IMG/VR virus record: IMGVR_UViG_3300003691_000008
Span: 1 to 51,849 of that record
DNA: 51,849 bases
Strand: one strand, 5' to 3'
DNA from: a virus
Positions 31,534-39,465 of the stretch are shown here, in pieces. Every line of letters starts with the position of its first letter. Positions within the stretch are counted from its first letter, which is position 1. The translations under genes and the position numbers were made by a program. Below the pieces are notes generated by a model, which worked only from the letters and a program-made list of their open reading frames with translations, had not been told where the DNA came from and did no database searches.

Positions 31534-32451
31534 ATGATTGTTACTTCAACAACACTTAACGCTTTGCGTACTGGTTTTAGTAAACATTTTCAAGACGGTA
31601 AAAATGGTGTTAAACCACAATTTACTAAAATTGCCACAATTATACCTTCAACAACAGCCACTAATACTTATGGCTGGTTAGGTGAATGGCCAGGCTTTAG
31701 AGAATGGATTGGTGATCGTGTTCACAAGTCAATGAAAGAGCGAGATTACACCATTGCTAACAAAGACTGGGAAAGCTCAGTAGATGTACAACGTAATCAT
31801 ATTGAAGATGACCAGCTGGGCATTTACGACCCTATGTTTAAAGAAGCTGGCCGTGCAACTGAATTGTTTCCTGACGAATTGGTATTTCCACAATTGGCAT
31901 TAGGTGAAACAACCACTTGTTACGACGGTCAGTTCTTCTTTGATTCAGACCATCCAATCAATGCAGAAGTTGATGGTAGTGGCGCTGATGTTAGCGTGAC
32001 AAACATGATAGTTGATGTCGTTTATACAGGCGACACCTGGTACATGATGTGTACTAGTCGTGCTTTAAAACCAATTATTTATCAAGAACGCAAAAAGCCA
32101 CAATTTACAGCGATGACAGCCTTAACTGATGAAGCCGTTTATACAGCGAAAAAGTTCCGTTATGGCATTGATTTACGCAGTAATGCTGGTTTTGGTTTTT
32201 GGCAAATGGCTATCGCAATCAAAGCCGCACCTACGCCTGATGTTATTTGGCAAGCGATGGAGTTGATGAAGTCTTTCACTGCTGATGGTGGTCGTAAGCT
32301 TGGTCTAGTGCCTGATTTAATTGTTGCTCCATCATCTATTGAAAAAACACTAACACGCATTTTAGAGCGAGAGCTTTATGAAGAAAATGGCGCAGCAGTA
32401 ACTAATGAGCTTAAAGGTAAGTTTGAATTGCTTGTAGCACATCAACTTTAA
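31534..32451 (+). CDS. Major capsid protein (Mu gpT-like)
   Basis: A 305-aa protein. STTLNALRTGFSKHFQDGKNGVKPQFTKIAT near the start, TYGWLGEWPGFREWIGDR, and FFDSDHPINAEVDGSG are conserved gpT signatures. HK97-like fold by family knowledge. It lies 2 bp after the protease/scaffold gene and before a strong terminator, consistent with high expression. Confidence 0.93.
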   Translation: MIVTSTTLNALRTGFSKHFQDGKNGVKPQFTKIATIIPSTTATNTYGWLGEWPGFREWIGDRVHKSMKERDYTIANKDWESSVDVQRNHIEDDQLGIYDPMFKEAGRATELFPDELVFPQLALGETTTCYDGQFFFDSDHPINAEVDGSGADVSVTNMIVDVVYTGDTWYMMCTSRALKPIIYQERKKPQFTAMTALTDEAVYTAKKFRYGIDLRSNAGFGFWQMAIAIKAAPTPDVIWQAMELMKSFTADGGRKLGLVPDLIVAPSSIEKTLTRILERELYEENGAAVTNELKGKFELLVAHQL

Positions 32452-32497
32452 ATACGGTTGAGTTAACTGGGTTAGATATACCTTTCCCTGGGTGTTT

Positions 32498-32528
32498 GGC
32501 CACCAACGAGTGTGGTGGCCTTTTTTTT
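32498..32528 (+). terminator. Intrinsic terminator after the capsid gene
   Basis: Perfect 8-bp GGCCACCA/TGGTGGCC stem with a 7-nt loop and a T8 tract. It probably lowers expression of downstream joining and tail genes relative to capsid; some readthrough or an extra promoter must feed them. Confidence 0.88.
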
Positions 32529-32549
32529 AATATTAATTGAGTACACAAA

Positions 32550-33158
32550 ATGACTAAATTAACACTGGTTGCTATAGCTGTTATTTGTTCAAGACCTTCA
32601 GGTTATCGTCGAGCAGGTTTTTCCTTAAATCAAGGTGAGAACTTAATAGATGCTAACAAAACACAATATGACGCATTAGATGCTGATAAACACTTAACAG
32701 TTTCAATGGTATCGGACAACGTAGAGTTTGATGATGCCCCTCTTAATAATGGTGATTTAGAAGACCAAATTACAATCTTGAAAAATAAAGTGACCGAGTA
32801 CTCATCGATGTTGTCAACCGCATATGACGACATTAAAGAACTTGAAGAGCAGCTTGCCACTGCTTTAGCGGCTAACAGTGATCATAAAGTGAATGTTGGT
32901 GAAATCGGTAAGGTTGTCGAAATGGATTTTTCTTGGGCACCTGAGCCATTAGCGCCTTGGATTGCAGCTCTCCATGAAATGCACACACAAACGCCTTTAA
33001 CTAAACGCCCTACGGTTGCAGAGCTAGAAGTTGAAGTACCTGGTGATGGTGAGCGTGAAGCTTTTATGCATAAACCAACTGCAGCTCAAGCTGATGAAGC
33101 TTGGGCTTACTACTCAGATAACGTTATTAATCACGTTCCTGATAGCGCTAAAGGTTAA
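32550..33158 (+). CDS. HI1506-like Mu-family structural/joining protein
   Basis: A 202-aa protein. The N-terminal part, VICSRPSGYRRAGFSLNQGENLIDANKTQYDALDADKHLTV, matches the HI1506 family that follows gpT in Mu-like prophages. A coiled coil is present at about 70-105. The C-terminal region (residues 115-200) is acidic and helical. Function unknown; possibly a head decoration or joining protein. Confidence 0.7.
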   Translation: MTKLTLVAIAVICSRPSGYRRAGFSLNQGENLIDANKTQYDALDADKHLTVSMVSDNVEFDDAPLNNGDLEDQITILKNKVTEYSSMLSTAYDDIKELEEQLATALAANSDHKVNVGEIGKVVEMDFSWAPEPLAPWIAALHEMHTQTPLTKRPTVAELEVEVPGDGEREAFMHKPTAAQADEAWAYYSDNVINHVPDSAKG

Positions 33159-33163
33159 TCACT

Positions 33164-33583
33164 ATGTTGTATTGCAGCAAGCAAGGTTTAATTGACCGCT
33201 TTAGTGAAGATGAATTAGTTCAACTTACTGACCGTGACAGTTTAGGCGTTATCAATGATGAAGTACTAAACAGAGCGATTGAAGATGCCAGCACTGAAAT
33301 GGACGCGTATTTATCGCGCTTCAATTACAGTGCTGACAACTTGCCCAAGTCACTTAAACCGCTTGCTTGCGATATTGCTCGTTATCGTTTGTACGATGAA
33401 GAGCCAATTGAGCATATAACTACTCGCTACAACAACGCCATTAAGTTTTTAAAAGCCGTTAATAAAGGTGAAATCACTATTGGTACCACCGATGCTGATA
33501 CTGAAGTAACCAGTACTGATTTAGCTGAAATGCAAAGTGCTGGCACTGTGTTCTCTCGTGACAAATCCAGCGGTTTTATTTAG
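33164..33583 (+). CDS. DUF1320 head-tail joining protein (Mu gp36-like)
   Basis: A 139-aa protein. YCSKQGLIDRFSEDELVQLTDRD, AIEDASTEMDAYLSRF and KPLACDIARYRLYDE are the DUF1320 hallmarks. In Mu-like phages this protein is thought to act as the head-completion/adaptor protein between portal and tail. It is placed as in Mu after gpT. Confidence 0.88.
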   Translation: MLYCSKQGLIDRFSEDELVQLTDRDSLGVINDEVLNRAIEDASTEMDAYLSRFNYSADNLPKSLKPLACDIARYRLYDEEPIEHITTRYNNAIKFLKAVNKGEITIGTTDADTEVTSTDLAEMQSAGTVFSRDKSSGFI

Positions 33584-33593
33584 GGGCTAAGCA

Positions 33594-34028
33594 ATGATTG
33601 ATGAAATTATTACTCAGTTAACAGCCGCCACCTTAAATGATAAGCCTTTATATAAAAACGTTGAAGAAGCCATCGATTTAGCGACAGCAATGAAAGGCAG
33701 CATAAAAAATTCACCGGTTGCTTATGTTATTGAGATAAACCGTCGCCCTGGTAAAAATGCTCGGGACATGGGGCCAGCTTTACAAAAAATAAGCACCACC
33801 ATTGGCGTAGTTGTCGGCATTAGCAAACGAAATGATGTTAGCGGACTGAAAGCGAAAACGATGGCTGAGCCAATACTCAAAGAAACCCGTAACGCCTTAT
33901 TTGGTTTTACCCCCAATGGCGCTGAGCCACTGTTACTTGGTGCTGCAGATATCATCGGTACAACTGACCATGCACTGTGGACGTTAGAGCGATTTACCAC
34001 TGAACATTTTGAGGAAGCAAGCCAATGA
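33594..34028 (+). CDS. DUF1834 tail-completion protein (Mu gp37-like)
   Basis: A 144-aa protein. VAYVIEINRRPGKNARDMGPALQKISTTIGVVVGI and PLLLGAADIIGTTDHALWTLERFTTEHFEE match DUF1834. By position it is a head-tail connector or tail terminator. GGGGC upstream of ATG 33594 supports the start; the stop overlaps the next gene (ATGA). Confidence 0.85.
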   Translation: MIDEIITQLTAATLNDKPLYKNVEEAIDLATAMKGSIKNSPVAYVIEINRRPGKNARDMGPALQKISTTIGVVVGISKRNDVSGLKAKTMAEPILKETRNALFGFTPNGAEPLLLGAADIIGTTDHALWTLERFTTEHFEEASQ

Positions 34029-34207
34029 GCAAACCAACACTATTAAACAAACGCCAAGGCGGCAGCTATACCAAAAACCCCGAAACGGGTGAAATCAACT
34101 TGATAGAGCAAACCACGCATCAAGAAATCACCGGTTTTGAAAATGTAGGTTCGACTTCAGTCGTACAAGCCGTCAAATCACCAGCTAAAAAAGCCCAGGC
34201 TAAATAA
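34025..34207 (+). CDS. Small phage protein before the tail tube gene
   Basis: A 60-aa protein starting MSKPTLLNKRQGGSY. Position equals the small ORF (DUF2635 in Mu, gp38) between the connector and the tail protein, but the match in sequence is weak, so only a positional guess. Lys/Ala-rich tail. Confidence 0.55.
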   Translation: MSKPTLLNKRQGGSYTKNPETGEINLIEQTTHQEITGFENVGSTSVVQAVKSPAKKAQAK

Positions 34208-34218
34208 GGACGCTAACC

Positions 34219-35139
34219 ATGAAATTTAGTGAAAAATTATTACTCGCAAAAATTGAAGCCACTTATGGCGTAGATTCGTCACCCGGTGCAACCAATGCCA
34301 TTTTAGCGAAAGACGTTGAGCTAACACCGCTTGAAGCGGAAGCCTTAGAACGTGGTTTAGTTAAACCGTATTTGGGCGCTGATGAATCTATTATCAGCGG
34401 TGAGCATGTGCTTATTAGCTTTAAAATCGAATTTCAAGGCAGTGGCACAGCGGGAACAGCTCCCGCATGGGGGCCTTTAATCCGCGCCTGTGGTTTTGCC
34501 GAAACGATTGCGGCAGTAACGTCTGTTGAATATGATTTAGCGGCAAGTAATTACGAAAGTGCCACGCTGTATTTCAATATGGGCAAGAACCTACACGCCA
34601 TGAAAGGTGCACGCGGTAATGTCAAAGTTAGTTTAGAAAAAGGCATTCCGTACCTAGAATTTAATTTTATTGGCCTTTGGGTAGATCCAACCCAAGTTGC
34701 TGCAGTAACGCCAAATTGGTCACTTTGGCAAAAACCGACACCAACGGGTGTTGGCCGCACTTCAGGTTTTAGCATCAATGGCTTTGCCGCTAAACCTTAC
34801 AAACTATCGGTTGATGTGGGTCAAGACGTTAAATTTATTGAAACATTAACGACGCAAAGCGTTGATATTAATGAGCGTAAAGCCAGCGGTTCAGTCAGCA
34901 TTGAAGCGCCTGACTTGTCAGTTAAAGATTTCTTTAGTGATGCTAAAAACTCCACTACGGGTGCCTTGGCTATTCAACACGGCCAAGTGTCTGGTCTTAT
35001 CTGCAAAATTGATTGCCCTAAAGTACAAGTTAAAGCCCCGAAATATGGCGATAACGAAGGCACGGCCAGTTTAGATATGGATTTGATCTTAATTCCGACC
35101 AGTGCCGGCAACGACGAAATAAAATTGACCTTAACTTAA
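34219..35139 (+). CDS. Tail tube protein (siphovirus-type)
   Basis: A 306-aa, beta-rich protein. KFSEKLLLAKIEATYGVDSSPGATNAILAKDVELTPLEAE at the start and LIRACGFAETI... are typical of the long-tail tube proteins of B3/D3112-like transposable phages and other siphoviruses. It replaces the sheath plus tube pair of Mu: no contractile sheath gene (gpL-like) is present, so the virion should have a long, flexible tail. Followed by a palindromic terminator. Confidence 0.82.
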   Translation: MKFSEKLLLAKIEATYGVDSSPGATNAILAKDVELTPLEAEALERGLVKPYLGADESIISGEHVLISFKIEFQGSGTAGTAPAWGPLIRACGFAETIAAVTSVEYDLAASNYESATLYFNMGKNLHAMKGARGNVKVSLEKGIPYLEFNFIGLWVDPTQVAAVTPNWSLWQKPTPTGVGRTSGFSINGFAAKPYKLSVDVGQDVKFIETLTTQSVDINERKASGSVSIEAPDLSVKDFFSDAKNSTTGALAIQHGQVSGLICKIDCPKVQVKAPKYGDNEGTASLDMDLILIPTSAGNDEIKLTLT

Positions 35140-35218
35140 AGTAATCAAGGACGTTGAAGGCGTAGCTTCGCTGGAGTCAGGTTTCTTTGGCAAGGATGCC
35201 ACCTTAATCCCTTTTAAT

Positions 35219-35237
35219 GGCTGTTTAAACAGCCTTT
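35219..35237 (+). terminator. Terminator/attenuator after the tail tube gene
   Basis: The 16-bp perfect palindrome GGCTGTTTAAACAGCC (35219-35234) is followed by TTTAATTTTAT. A moderate intrinsic terminator, probably leaky, reducing expression after the abundant tube protein. Confidence 0.7.
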
Positions 35238-35256
35238 AATTTTATAGAGAGTTCCC

Positions 35257-35580
35257 ATGTTTACAATAATGAATAATCCCATTGTGTGGTGGCCTGTTGT
35301 TATTAACATGCCAATTGATGGTGGTGAAACATCAAAGCACGAAGTCAGTTTGCAGTTCGAAATTTTAACCGAAGATGAATATGACGAGATAGTAGTAAAG
35401 GGTGAGAAAGCTATTTTAAAACGTGTCATTAAAGCGTGGAAACATATTGATGATATTGACAAAAAGCCCCTTGAATTCACCGTTGATAATCTGGATATGT
35501 TATTGAAAAAAAGCTTTGTACATCGTTCATTTATGGTTGGTTATCTCAACGCCGCTATTGGTGAAGTAGTAAAAAACTAA
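35257..35580 (+). CDS. Tail assembly chaperone G (zero-frame product)
   Basis: A 107-aa protein located between the tube and tape-measure genes, where the chaperone of long-tailed phages always lies. The last codons are GTA AAA AAC TAA, giving the slippery heptamer A AAA AAC at 35571-35577 in exactly the frame needed for a -1 slip. GCCGCTGC/GCAGCGGC (35583-35590/35601-35608) forms a GC-rich 8-bp hairpin 5 nt downstream. Most ribosomes stop at TAA, some continue into the next ORF. An in-frame ATG at 35269 is an alternative start. Confidence 0.8.
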   Translation: MFTIMNNPIVWWPVVINMPIDGGETSKHEVSLQFEILTEDEYDEIVVKGEKAILKRVIKAWKHIDDIDKKPLEFTVDNLDMLLKKSFVHRSFMVGYLNAAIGEVVKN

Positions 35581-35608
35581 CAGCCGCTGCTAAAGACTGG
35601 GCAGCGGC
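35571..35608 (+). promoter_or_regulatory. Programmed -1 ribosomal frameshift signal
   Basis: Heptamer A AAA AAC (35571-35577), 5-nt spacer, then a perfect 8-bp GC-rich stem with a 10-nt loop. After slipping, translation proceeds LTAAAKDWAAAP... and is open straight into the ORF ending at 35918. All elements of a lambda G/GT-like frameshift are visible. Confidence 0.87.
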
Positions 35609-35918
35609 ACCTCTTGTAGAGAGCAGCACAATTAAAGAGATGAAAGCCCACGGTGCACCCAAGGAAATTATCGACGAGTTAACCAAAGTGAAAAACTTTG
35701 GCGTGTTCCCACAAAATTGGCCCGTTGTTGTGTGGTTTGTTCAAGTTTGCGATTTGATGCGCTATCGCAGTGACGGTGCATGTTTAGGGCTTGATTTACC
35801 ACAAATTGAGTCAGACGCAAAGCTAAGTGAACGATGCTTTACCAAAGCACATTACAACGGTTTGCGCATCATGAGTAGGGCAGCCGCTAGAGCATTAAAT
35901 AAGGTAAATGATGACTGA
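35577..35918 (+). CDS. T extension of tail chaperone GT (DUF1799-like, made by frameshift)
   Basis: Read in the -1 frame from CTA at 35577. About 113 extra residues; the segment KNFGVFPQNWPVVVWFVQVCDLMRYRSDGACLGLD matches the DUF1799 type seen in the same position in other siphoviruses. The ATG at 35640 has no Shine-Dalgarno and lies inside the open -1 frame, so I treat it as part of a G-GT fusion rather than an independent gene. GT is thought to bind tape measure and tube protein during tail assembly. Confidence 0.78.
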   Translation, partial: LTAAAKDWAAAPLVESSTIKEMKAHGAPKEIIDELTKVKNFGVFPQNWPVVVWFVQVCDLMRYRSDGACLGLDLPQIESDAKLSERCFTKAHYNGLRIMSRAAARALNKVNDD

Positions 35919-38900
35919 TTTAAAACTAGGTATTGTTTTTGATGTTAAGAACGGCAGATTCAAGTCTGAAGTTAAAGAAAATACTCAAGCGTTCGATAAG
36001 TTCAGCGTTTCTACCGAACAAGCGTCAACAACGACCAAGCATTTTGATAAAAGCTTAGGCCTTTCAAATTTTACCTTAGCGAAAACTAATAAAGTCACTC
36101 AAGCCGTCGGTCGCGGTATAGAGATGATGAAAAAAGAGGTCAAACAAAGCGCCTCTGTTGTCAATGTGTTTGCTAAAGAAGCTCAAGGTGCGGCAACTAA
36201 AGTAAACCAGTTTGATCGTAACACTAAGCAAGTCACGCCTAAGGTTCGAAGCCTAGGTTCATCAACGCAAAAAGCAGCTGGTCAAGCCCGTCAGTTTAAT
36301 GCCGCCATTGACGACACCAATACCAAGTTATTTAAAACCAATAAAGTTGCCACAGGTGTTAAAAACGCTATTGCGGGTCTAGCAGCTGGTTTTGGTGCCA
36401 TTCAACTTGGCAAAGGCTTAGTAACCGAACTCGCTGCCTTTCAAGACATTCGTACCCGTTTACAAGGTCTTTCTACCGATGCATCAGATTATGCCGATAA
36501 AGAACGCTGGTTAATTGATTTAGCTACCGAACATCATAAAGAATTAAACGGCCTAGCTGATGGTTATAGTCGCTTATCGACATTAACCCAAGAAAAAATC
36601 ATCACTGATGGCCAAGCCAGAGACATGCTGGAGGGCTTATCAAATGCAGCGGCACAAAATGGTGCTGGAACGGCTGATTTAGAGCGAGTTTATTACGGTT
36701 TAGCCCAAGCACTTGGCCAAGGCGTAGTGCAAATGCAAGAAGTTAATCAGGTGGTTGAACCCTTACCAGGCTTAATGACTAAATTAGCTCGTGCTGCAGG
36801 TGAAGAGACTGGCGCAGGATTTAAAGCCCTTATTGCTTCAGGCACCATAACCTCTGAAGTGTTCGGCACTTTATTAGTTAAAGCGTTAAGCGAATACGAT
36901 GGCGCTGCCGCTAAAACCGCAGATAACATTAATGCCAAATACCGTGACATTAAACTTGAATATCAATTATTAGCCGTTGAATTAGAACAACCAATTAATG
37001 GTGCCTTATTGCCAACGCTTGATGGTTTAGCTTCGGGGCTATCATTCCTTAAAGACCATGCGACAGCTGTTATTACCATTTTACAAGGGGGTCTTGTTAT
37101 TGCTGCTGGTCATGCGACCACCGCAATTATAGCGAAAACATCGGCTACCGCTAAAAGCATCATTGCTGCACGTATTAGTACGCGAGCATCAAGGCTACAG
37201 GCACAAAGTGAGTACAATTTAGCAGTGGCTTACAAAGCATCTGCTGTAGGTAGTGTACAAAATTCACTTGCAGACAAACGATTAATTGCCAGTAAAACGG
37301 TATTAACTGCTGCAACGAATAAAGCAAACTTCGCCCTTAGAGCGGGTGGTGGTGCGATGGCATTACTTGGCGGTCCAGTGGGTGTTGCTATGTTAGCGGC
37401 TTTTGCTGTTGGCACTTATGCCATGAGCGCTGCTGATGGCGCGAGAGAGAGTACCAACTTAGCCAATAAAGTCAGCTTAGCGAATAAAAAACTGACCGAA
37501 TTAACTACTAAACAATTACGCTTAAGATTGTTCGAACTTGAAAATGATCCCGCGGCAGAAATTGACAAAGTTCGCTTAAAAGCCCTTAAAGCCCAAGAAG
37601 AATATAATAAGGTTCAAGCAGCGCGTGGTTTTAAAAATCCTAATAAAGAATCTGAAAAAACAGTATTGAATCGTGATGTTGAAATTGAAGCATTAGAACT
37701 TAAGCTATCAAAAATAACCACCTTAAAATCCAAAATAGAGACATTACTAGCCAAGCCATCAGAAGGACAAAAGCCAGAAGCACCCACTACCCAAAGCGGC
37801 AAAGTATTAGACGTATTTAAAGACCAAGAAGCCGCTTTTAAAAGACAGCTGAGTTTACTCGGTAAAACCACAGAATTGGCCAAAGCCGAGTATGAAACTC
37901 AGCTAGGTAAGTACAAAGACTTACTCCCAGGTCAAAAAGAAACGATCGTTAATTTGGCTAAAGAAGTTGATGCTAAAAAAGCAAGCATCGCAGCGGATAA
38001 ACAAGCGCTTCAACAATCTGAACAACTTGAACAATCTGCACAAAGTTATGCCGAGACACTCCAGCGAAAATTATCTCTTTCAGGTGAAGTGACTAATGTT
38101 CAACAACTGGCTTATGAGCTAGAGAATGGCAGTTTAATTGGCATTAACGACCAATTAAAAGAGCAATTAATGTTAAAAGCTCAGCTTGCAGATAGAGTTG
38201 AAGCCGATGCCGAAAAACAGTTGCCTTTTTGGGAGCAGATGAATGAGCACATTGCGAGTACTACTGAAAATTTTGATGTGATGTGGGGTAATTCATTTGA
38301 CCGTTTTGCTCAAGGTATTGGTGATGCGACAGCAACGTCAATAATGGAAGGTCAGAGTTTTAGTGATGCCATGAAAAATATTGGTCGCTCAGTTATTAAA
38401 GAAGTAATCTCAGGCATTGTACAAATAGGTGTTAAAAAACTCGCTCTATTTGCCATTGAGAAAGTCATTAATAAAGGCACTGCTACTTCAGCAGCTATGG
38501 TGATGTCGGCTAATGCTTCAGCAACTGCCATGCAGGCTGGTTTAGCTACTTTTGCATCTATTTCGGCTATTCCTGTTCTTGGCCCTGCTGCAGCTCCTGC
38601 TGCCATGACGGCAGCATTAGCGGTGGCAGGCCCTATGGCTGGTGCTATTACCGCTGCTTCAGCAGGTATGGCAGGCATGGCTCACGATGGTATTGACGAA
38701 ATCCCTCGCGAAGGTACCTGGTTACTTGATAAAGGTGAACGCGTAGTTGATAGCCGCACCAACCAAGATTTGAAACAAGCTTTAAAATCTGGAAACAACT
38801 TAGGCGGCTCAAAGGTCACGGTAAACCTTATCGAAGATGCGTCGAAAGCTGGCCAAGTTTCGCAAAGCAAAGGCTTAAACAATGAAGACGTTATCCGCAT

Positions 38901-38982
38901 TTTTGTCGCTGATATTCGTCAAGGTGGTGATAGCGCCGACGCTGTAGAAATGACCTATGGACTACAAAGGGCGGGAACGTAA
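35908..38982 (+). CDS. Tape measure protein
   Basis: A 1024-aa protein, by far the longest in the assembly block. Long helical stretches are seen at 1-170 and 520-760. The conserved tape-measure domain lies at about 160-365 (DLERVYYGLAQALGQGVVQMQEVNQVVEPLPGLMTKLARA). Hydrophobic, Ala/Gly-rich segments at 390-410, 480-505 and 885-935 could enter the inner membrane during DNA ejection. Counted at about 1.5 angstrom per residue, the tail would be roughly 150 nm. ATG 35911 is an alternative start. Confidence 0.92.
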   Translation: MMTDLKLGIVFDVKNGRFKSEVKENTQAFDKFSVSTEQASTTTKHFDKSLGLSNFTLAKTNKVTQAVGRGIEMMKKEVKQSASVVNVFAKEAQGAATKVNQFDRNTKQVTPKVRSLGSSTQKAAGQARQFNAAIDDTNTKLFKTNKVATGVKNAIAGLAAGFGAIQLGKGLVTELAAFQDIRTRLQGLSTDASDYADKERWLIDLATEHHKELNGLADGYSRLSTLTQEKIITDGQARDMLEGLSNAAAQNGAGTADLERVYYGLAQALGQGVVQMQEVNQVVEPLPGLMTKLARAAGEETGAGFKALIASGTITSEVFGTLLVKALSEYDGAAAKTADNINAKYRDIKLEYQLLAVELEQPINGALLPTLDGLASGLSFLKDHATAVITILQGGLVIAAGHATTAIIAKTSATAKSIIAARISTRASRLQAQSEYNLAVAYKASAVGSVQNSLADKRLIASKTVLTAATNKANFALRAGGGAMALLGGPVGVAMLAAFAVGTYAMSAADGARESTNLANKVSLANKKLTELTTKQLRLRLFELENDPAAEIDKVRLKALKAQEEYNKVQAARGFKNPNKESEKTVLNRDVEIEALELKLSKITTLKSKIETLLAKPSEGQKPEAPTTQSGKVLDVFKDQEAAFKRQLSLLGKTTELAKAEYETQLGKYKDLLPGQKETIVNLAKEVDAKKASIAADKQALQQSEQLEQSAQSYAETLQRKLSLSGEVTNVQQLAYELENGSLIGINDQLKEQLMLKAQLADRVEADAEKQLPFWEQMNEHIASTTENFDVMWGNSFDRFAQGIGDATATSIMEGQSFSDAMKNIGRSVIKEVISGIVQIGVKKLALFAIEKVINKGTATSAAMVMSANASATAMQAGLATFASISAIPVLGPAAAPAAMTAALAVAGPMAGAITAASAGMAGMAHDGIDEIPREGTWLLDKGERVVDSRTNQDLKQALKSGNNLGGSKVTVNLIEDASKAGQVSQSKGLNNEDVIRIFVADIRQGGDSADAVEMTYGLQRAGT

Positions 38983-39459
38983 ATGTCACAATTAATATTA
39001 ATTAAATACCCAAGTAACTTACCTTCTCCTTTATTAAGTACACATAGCTTAAAGCAGCAATCAAACCTACTACGGACAAAAATGGACTCAGGCCACGCCA
39101 GAGTTCGCCGTCGTTTTAAATCAGTACCCACCATTATGGCTGCTAGTTGGCGCTGTAAAGCAGAAGAAGCGGCAGTCTTTGAAGGATTTATTACCCACGC
39201 TTTGGGCGGTGGTGTTTCTCGCTTTTTAATGAATGTATTAACCCCACTTGGCGTGATTGAACATGAGGTTAGATTTATTACTAGCCCGTTAGAAGACTAC
39301 CAACCCATTAGCGCCACTTGGTGGGAGTACAAAGCAAAAATTGAAATTAAACGCGTAGTGCTTAATGAAGAGCAAACCGCAAGCGCGTTATTAACGCCAC
39401 AAACAACAGCCCAATTCACCGACGGCGTAAAAGCGTCGATTGAAAGTTATCAGGAGTAA
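38983..39459 (+). CDS. Minor tail protein (distal tail region)
   Basis: A 158-aa protein directly after the tape measure. The stretch MDSGHARVRRRFKSVPTIMAASWRCKAEEAAVFEGFITHAL resembles the small minor tail proteins that follow tape measure in siphoviruses (lambda M-like position). Starts right after the tape-measure stop with no gap. Likely part of the distal tail or tip. Confidence 0.65.
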   Translation: MSQLILIKYPSNLPSPLLSTHSLKQQSNLLRTKMDSGHARVRRRFKSVPTIMAASWRCKAEEAAVFEGFITHALGGGVSRFLMNVLTPLGVIEHEVRFITSPLEDYQPISATWWEYKAKIEIKRVVLNEEQTASALLTPQTTAQFTDGVKASIESYQE

Positions 39460-39465
39460 AAGAGA

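Noticed and set aside
35640-35918. Independent 92-aa gene before the tape measure
   Set aside because: It lacks a ribosome binding site and its frame is open back to the slippery heptamer, so a frameshift extension of the chaperone fits better.
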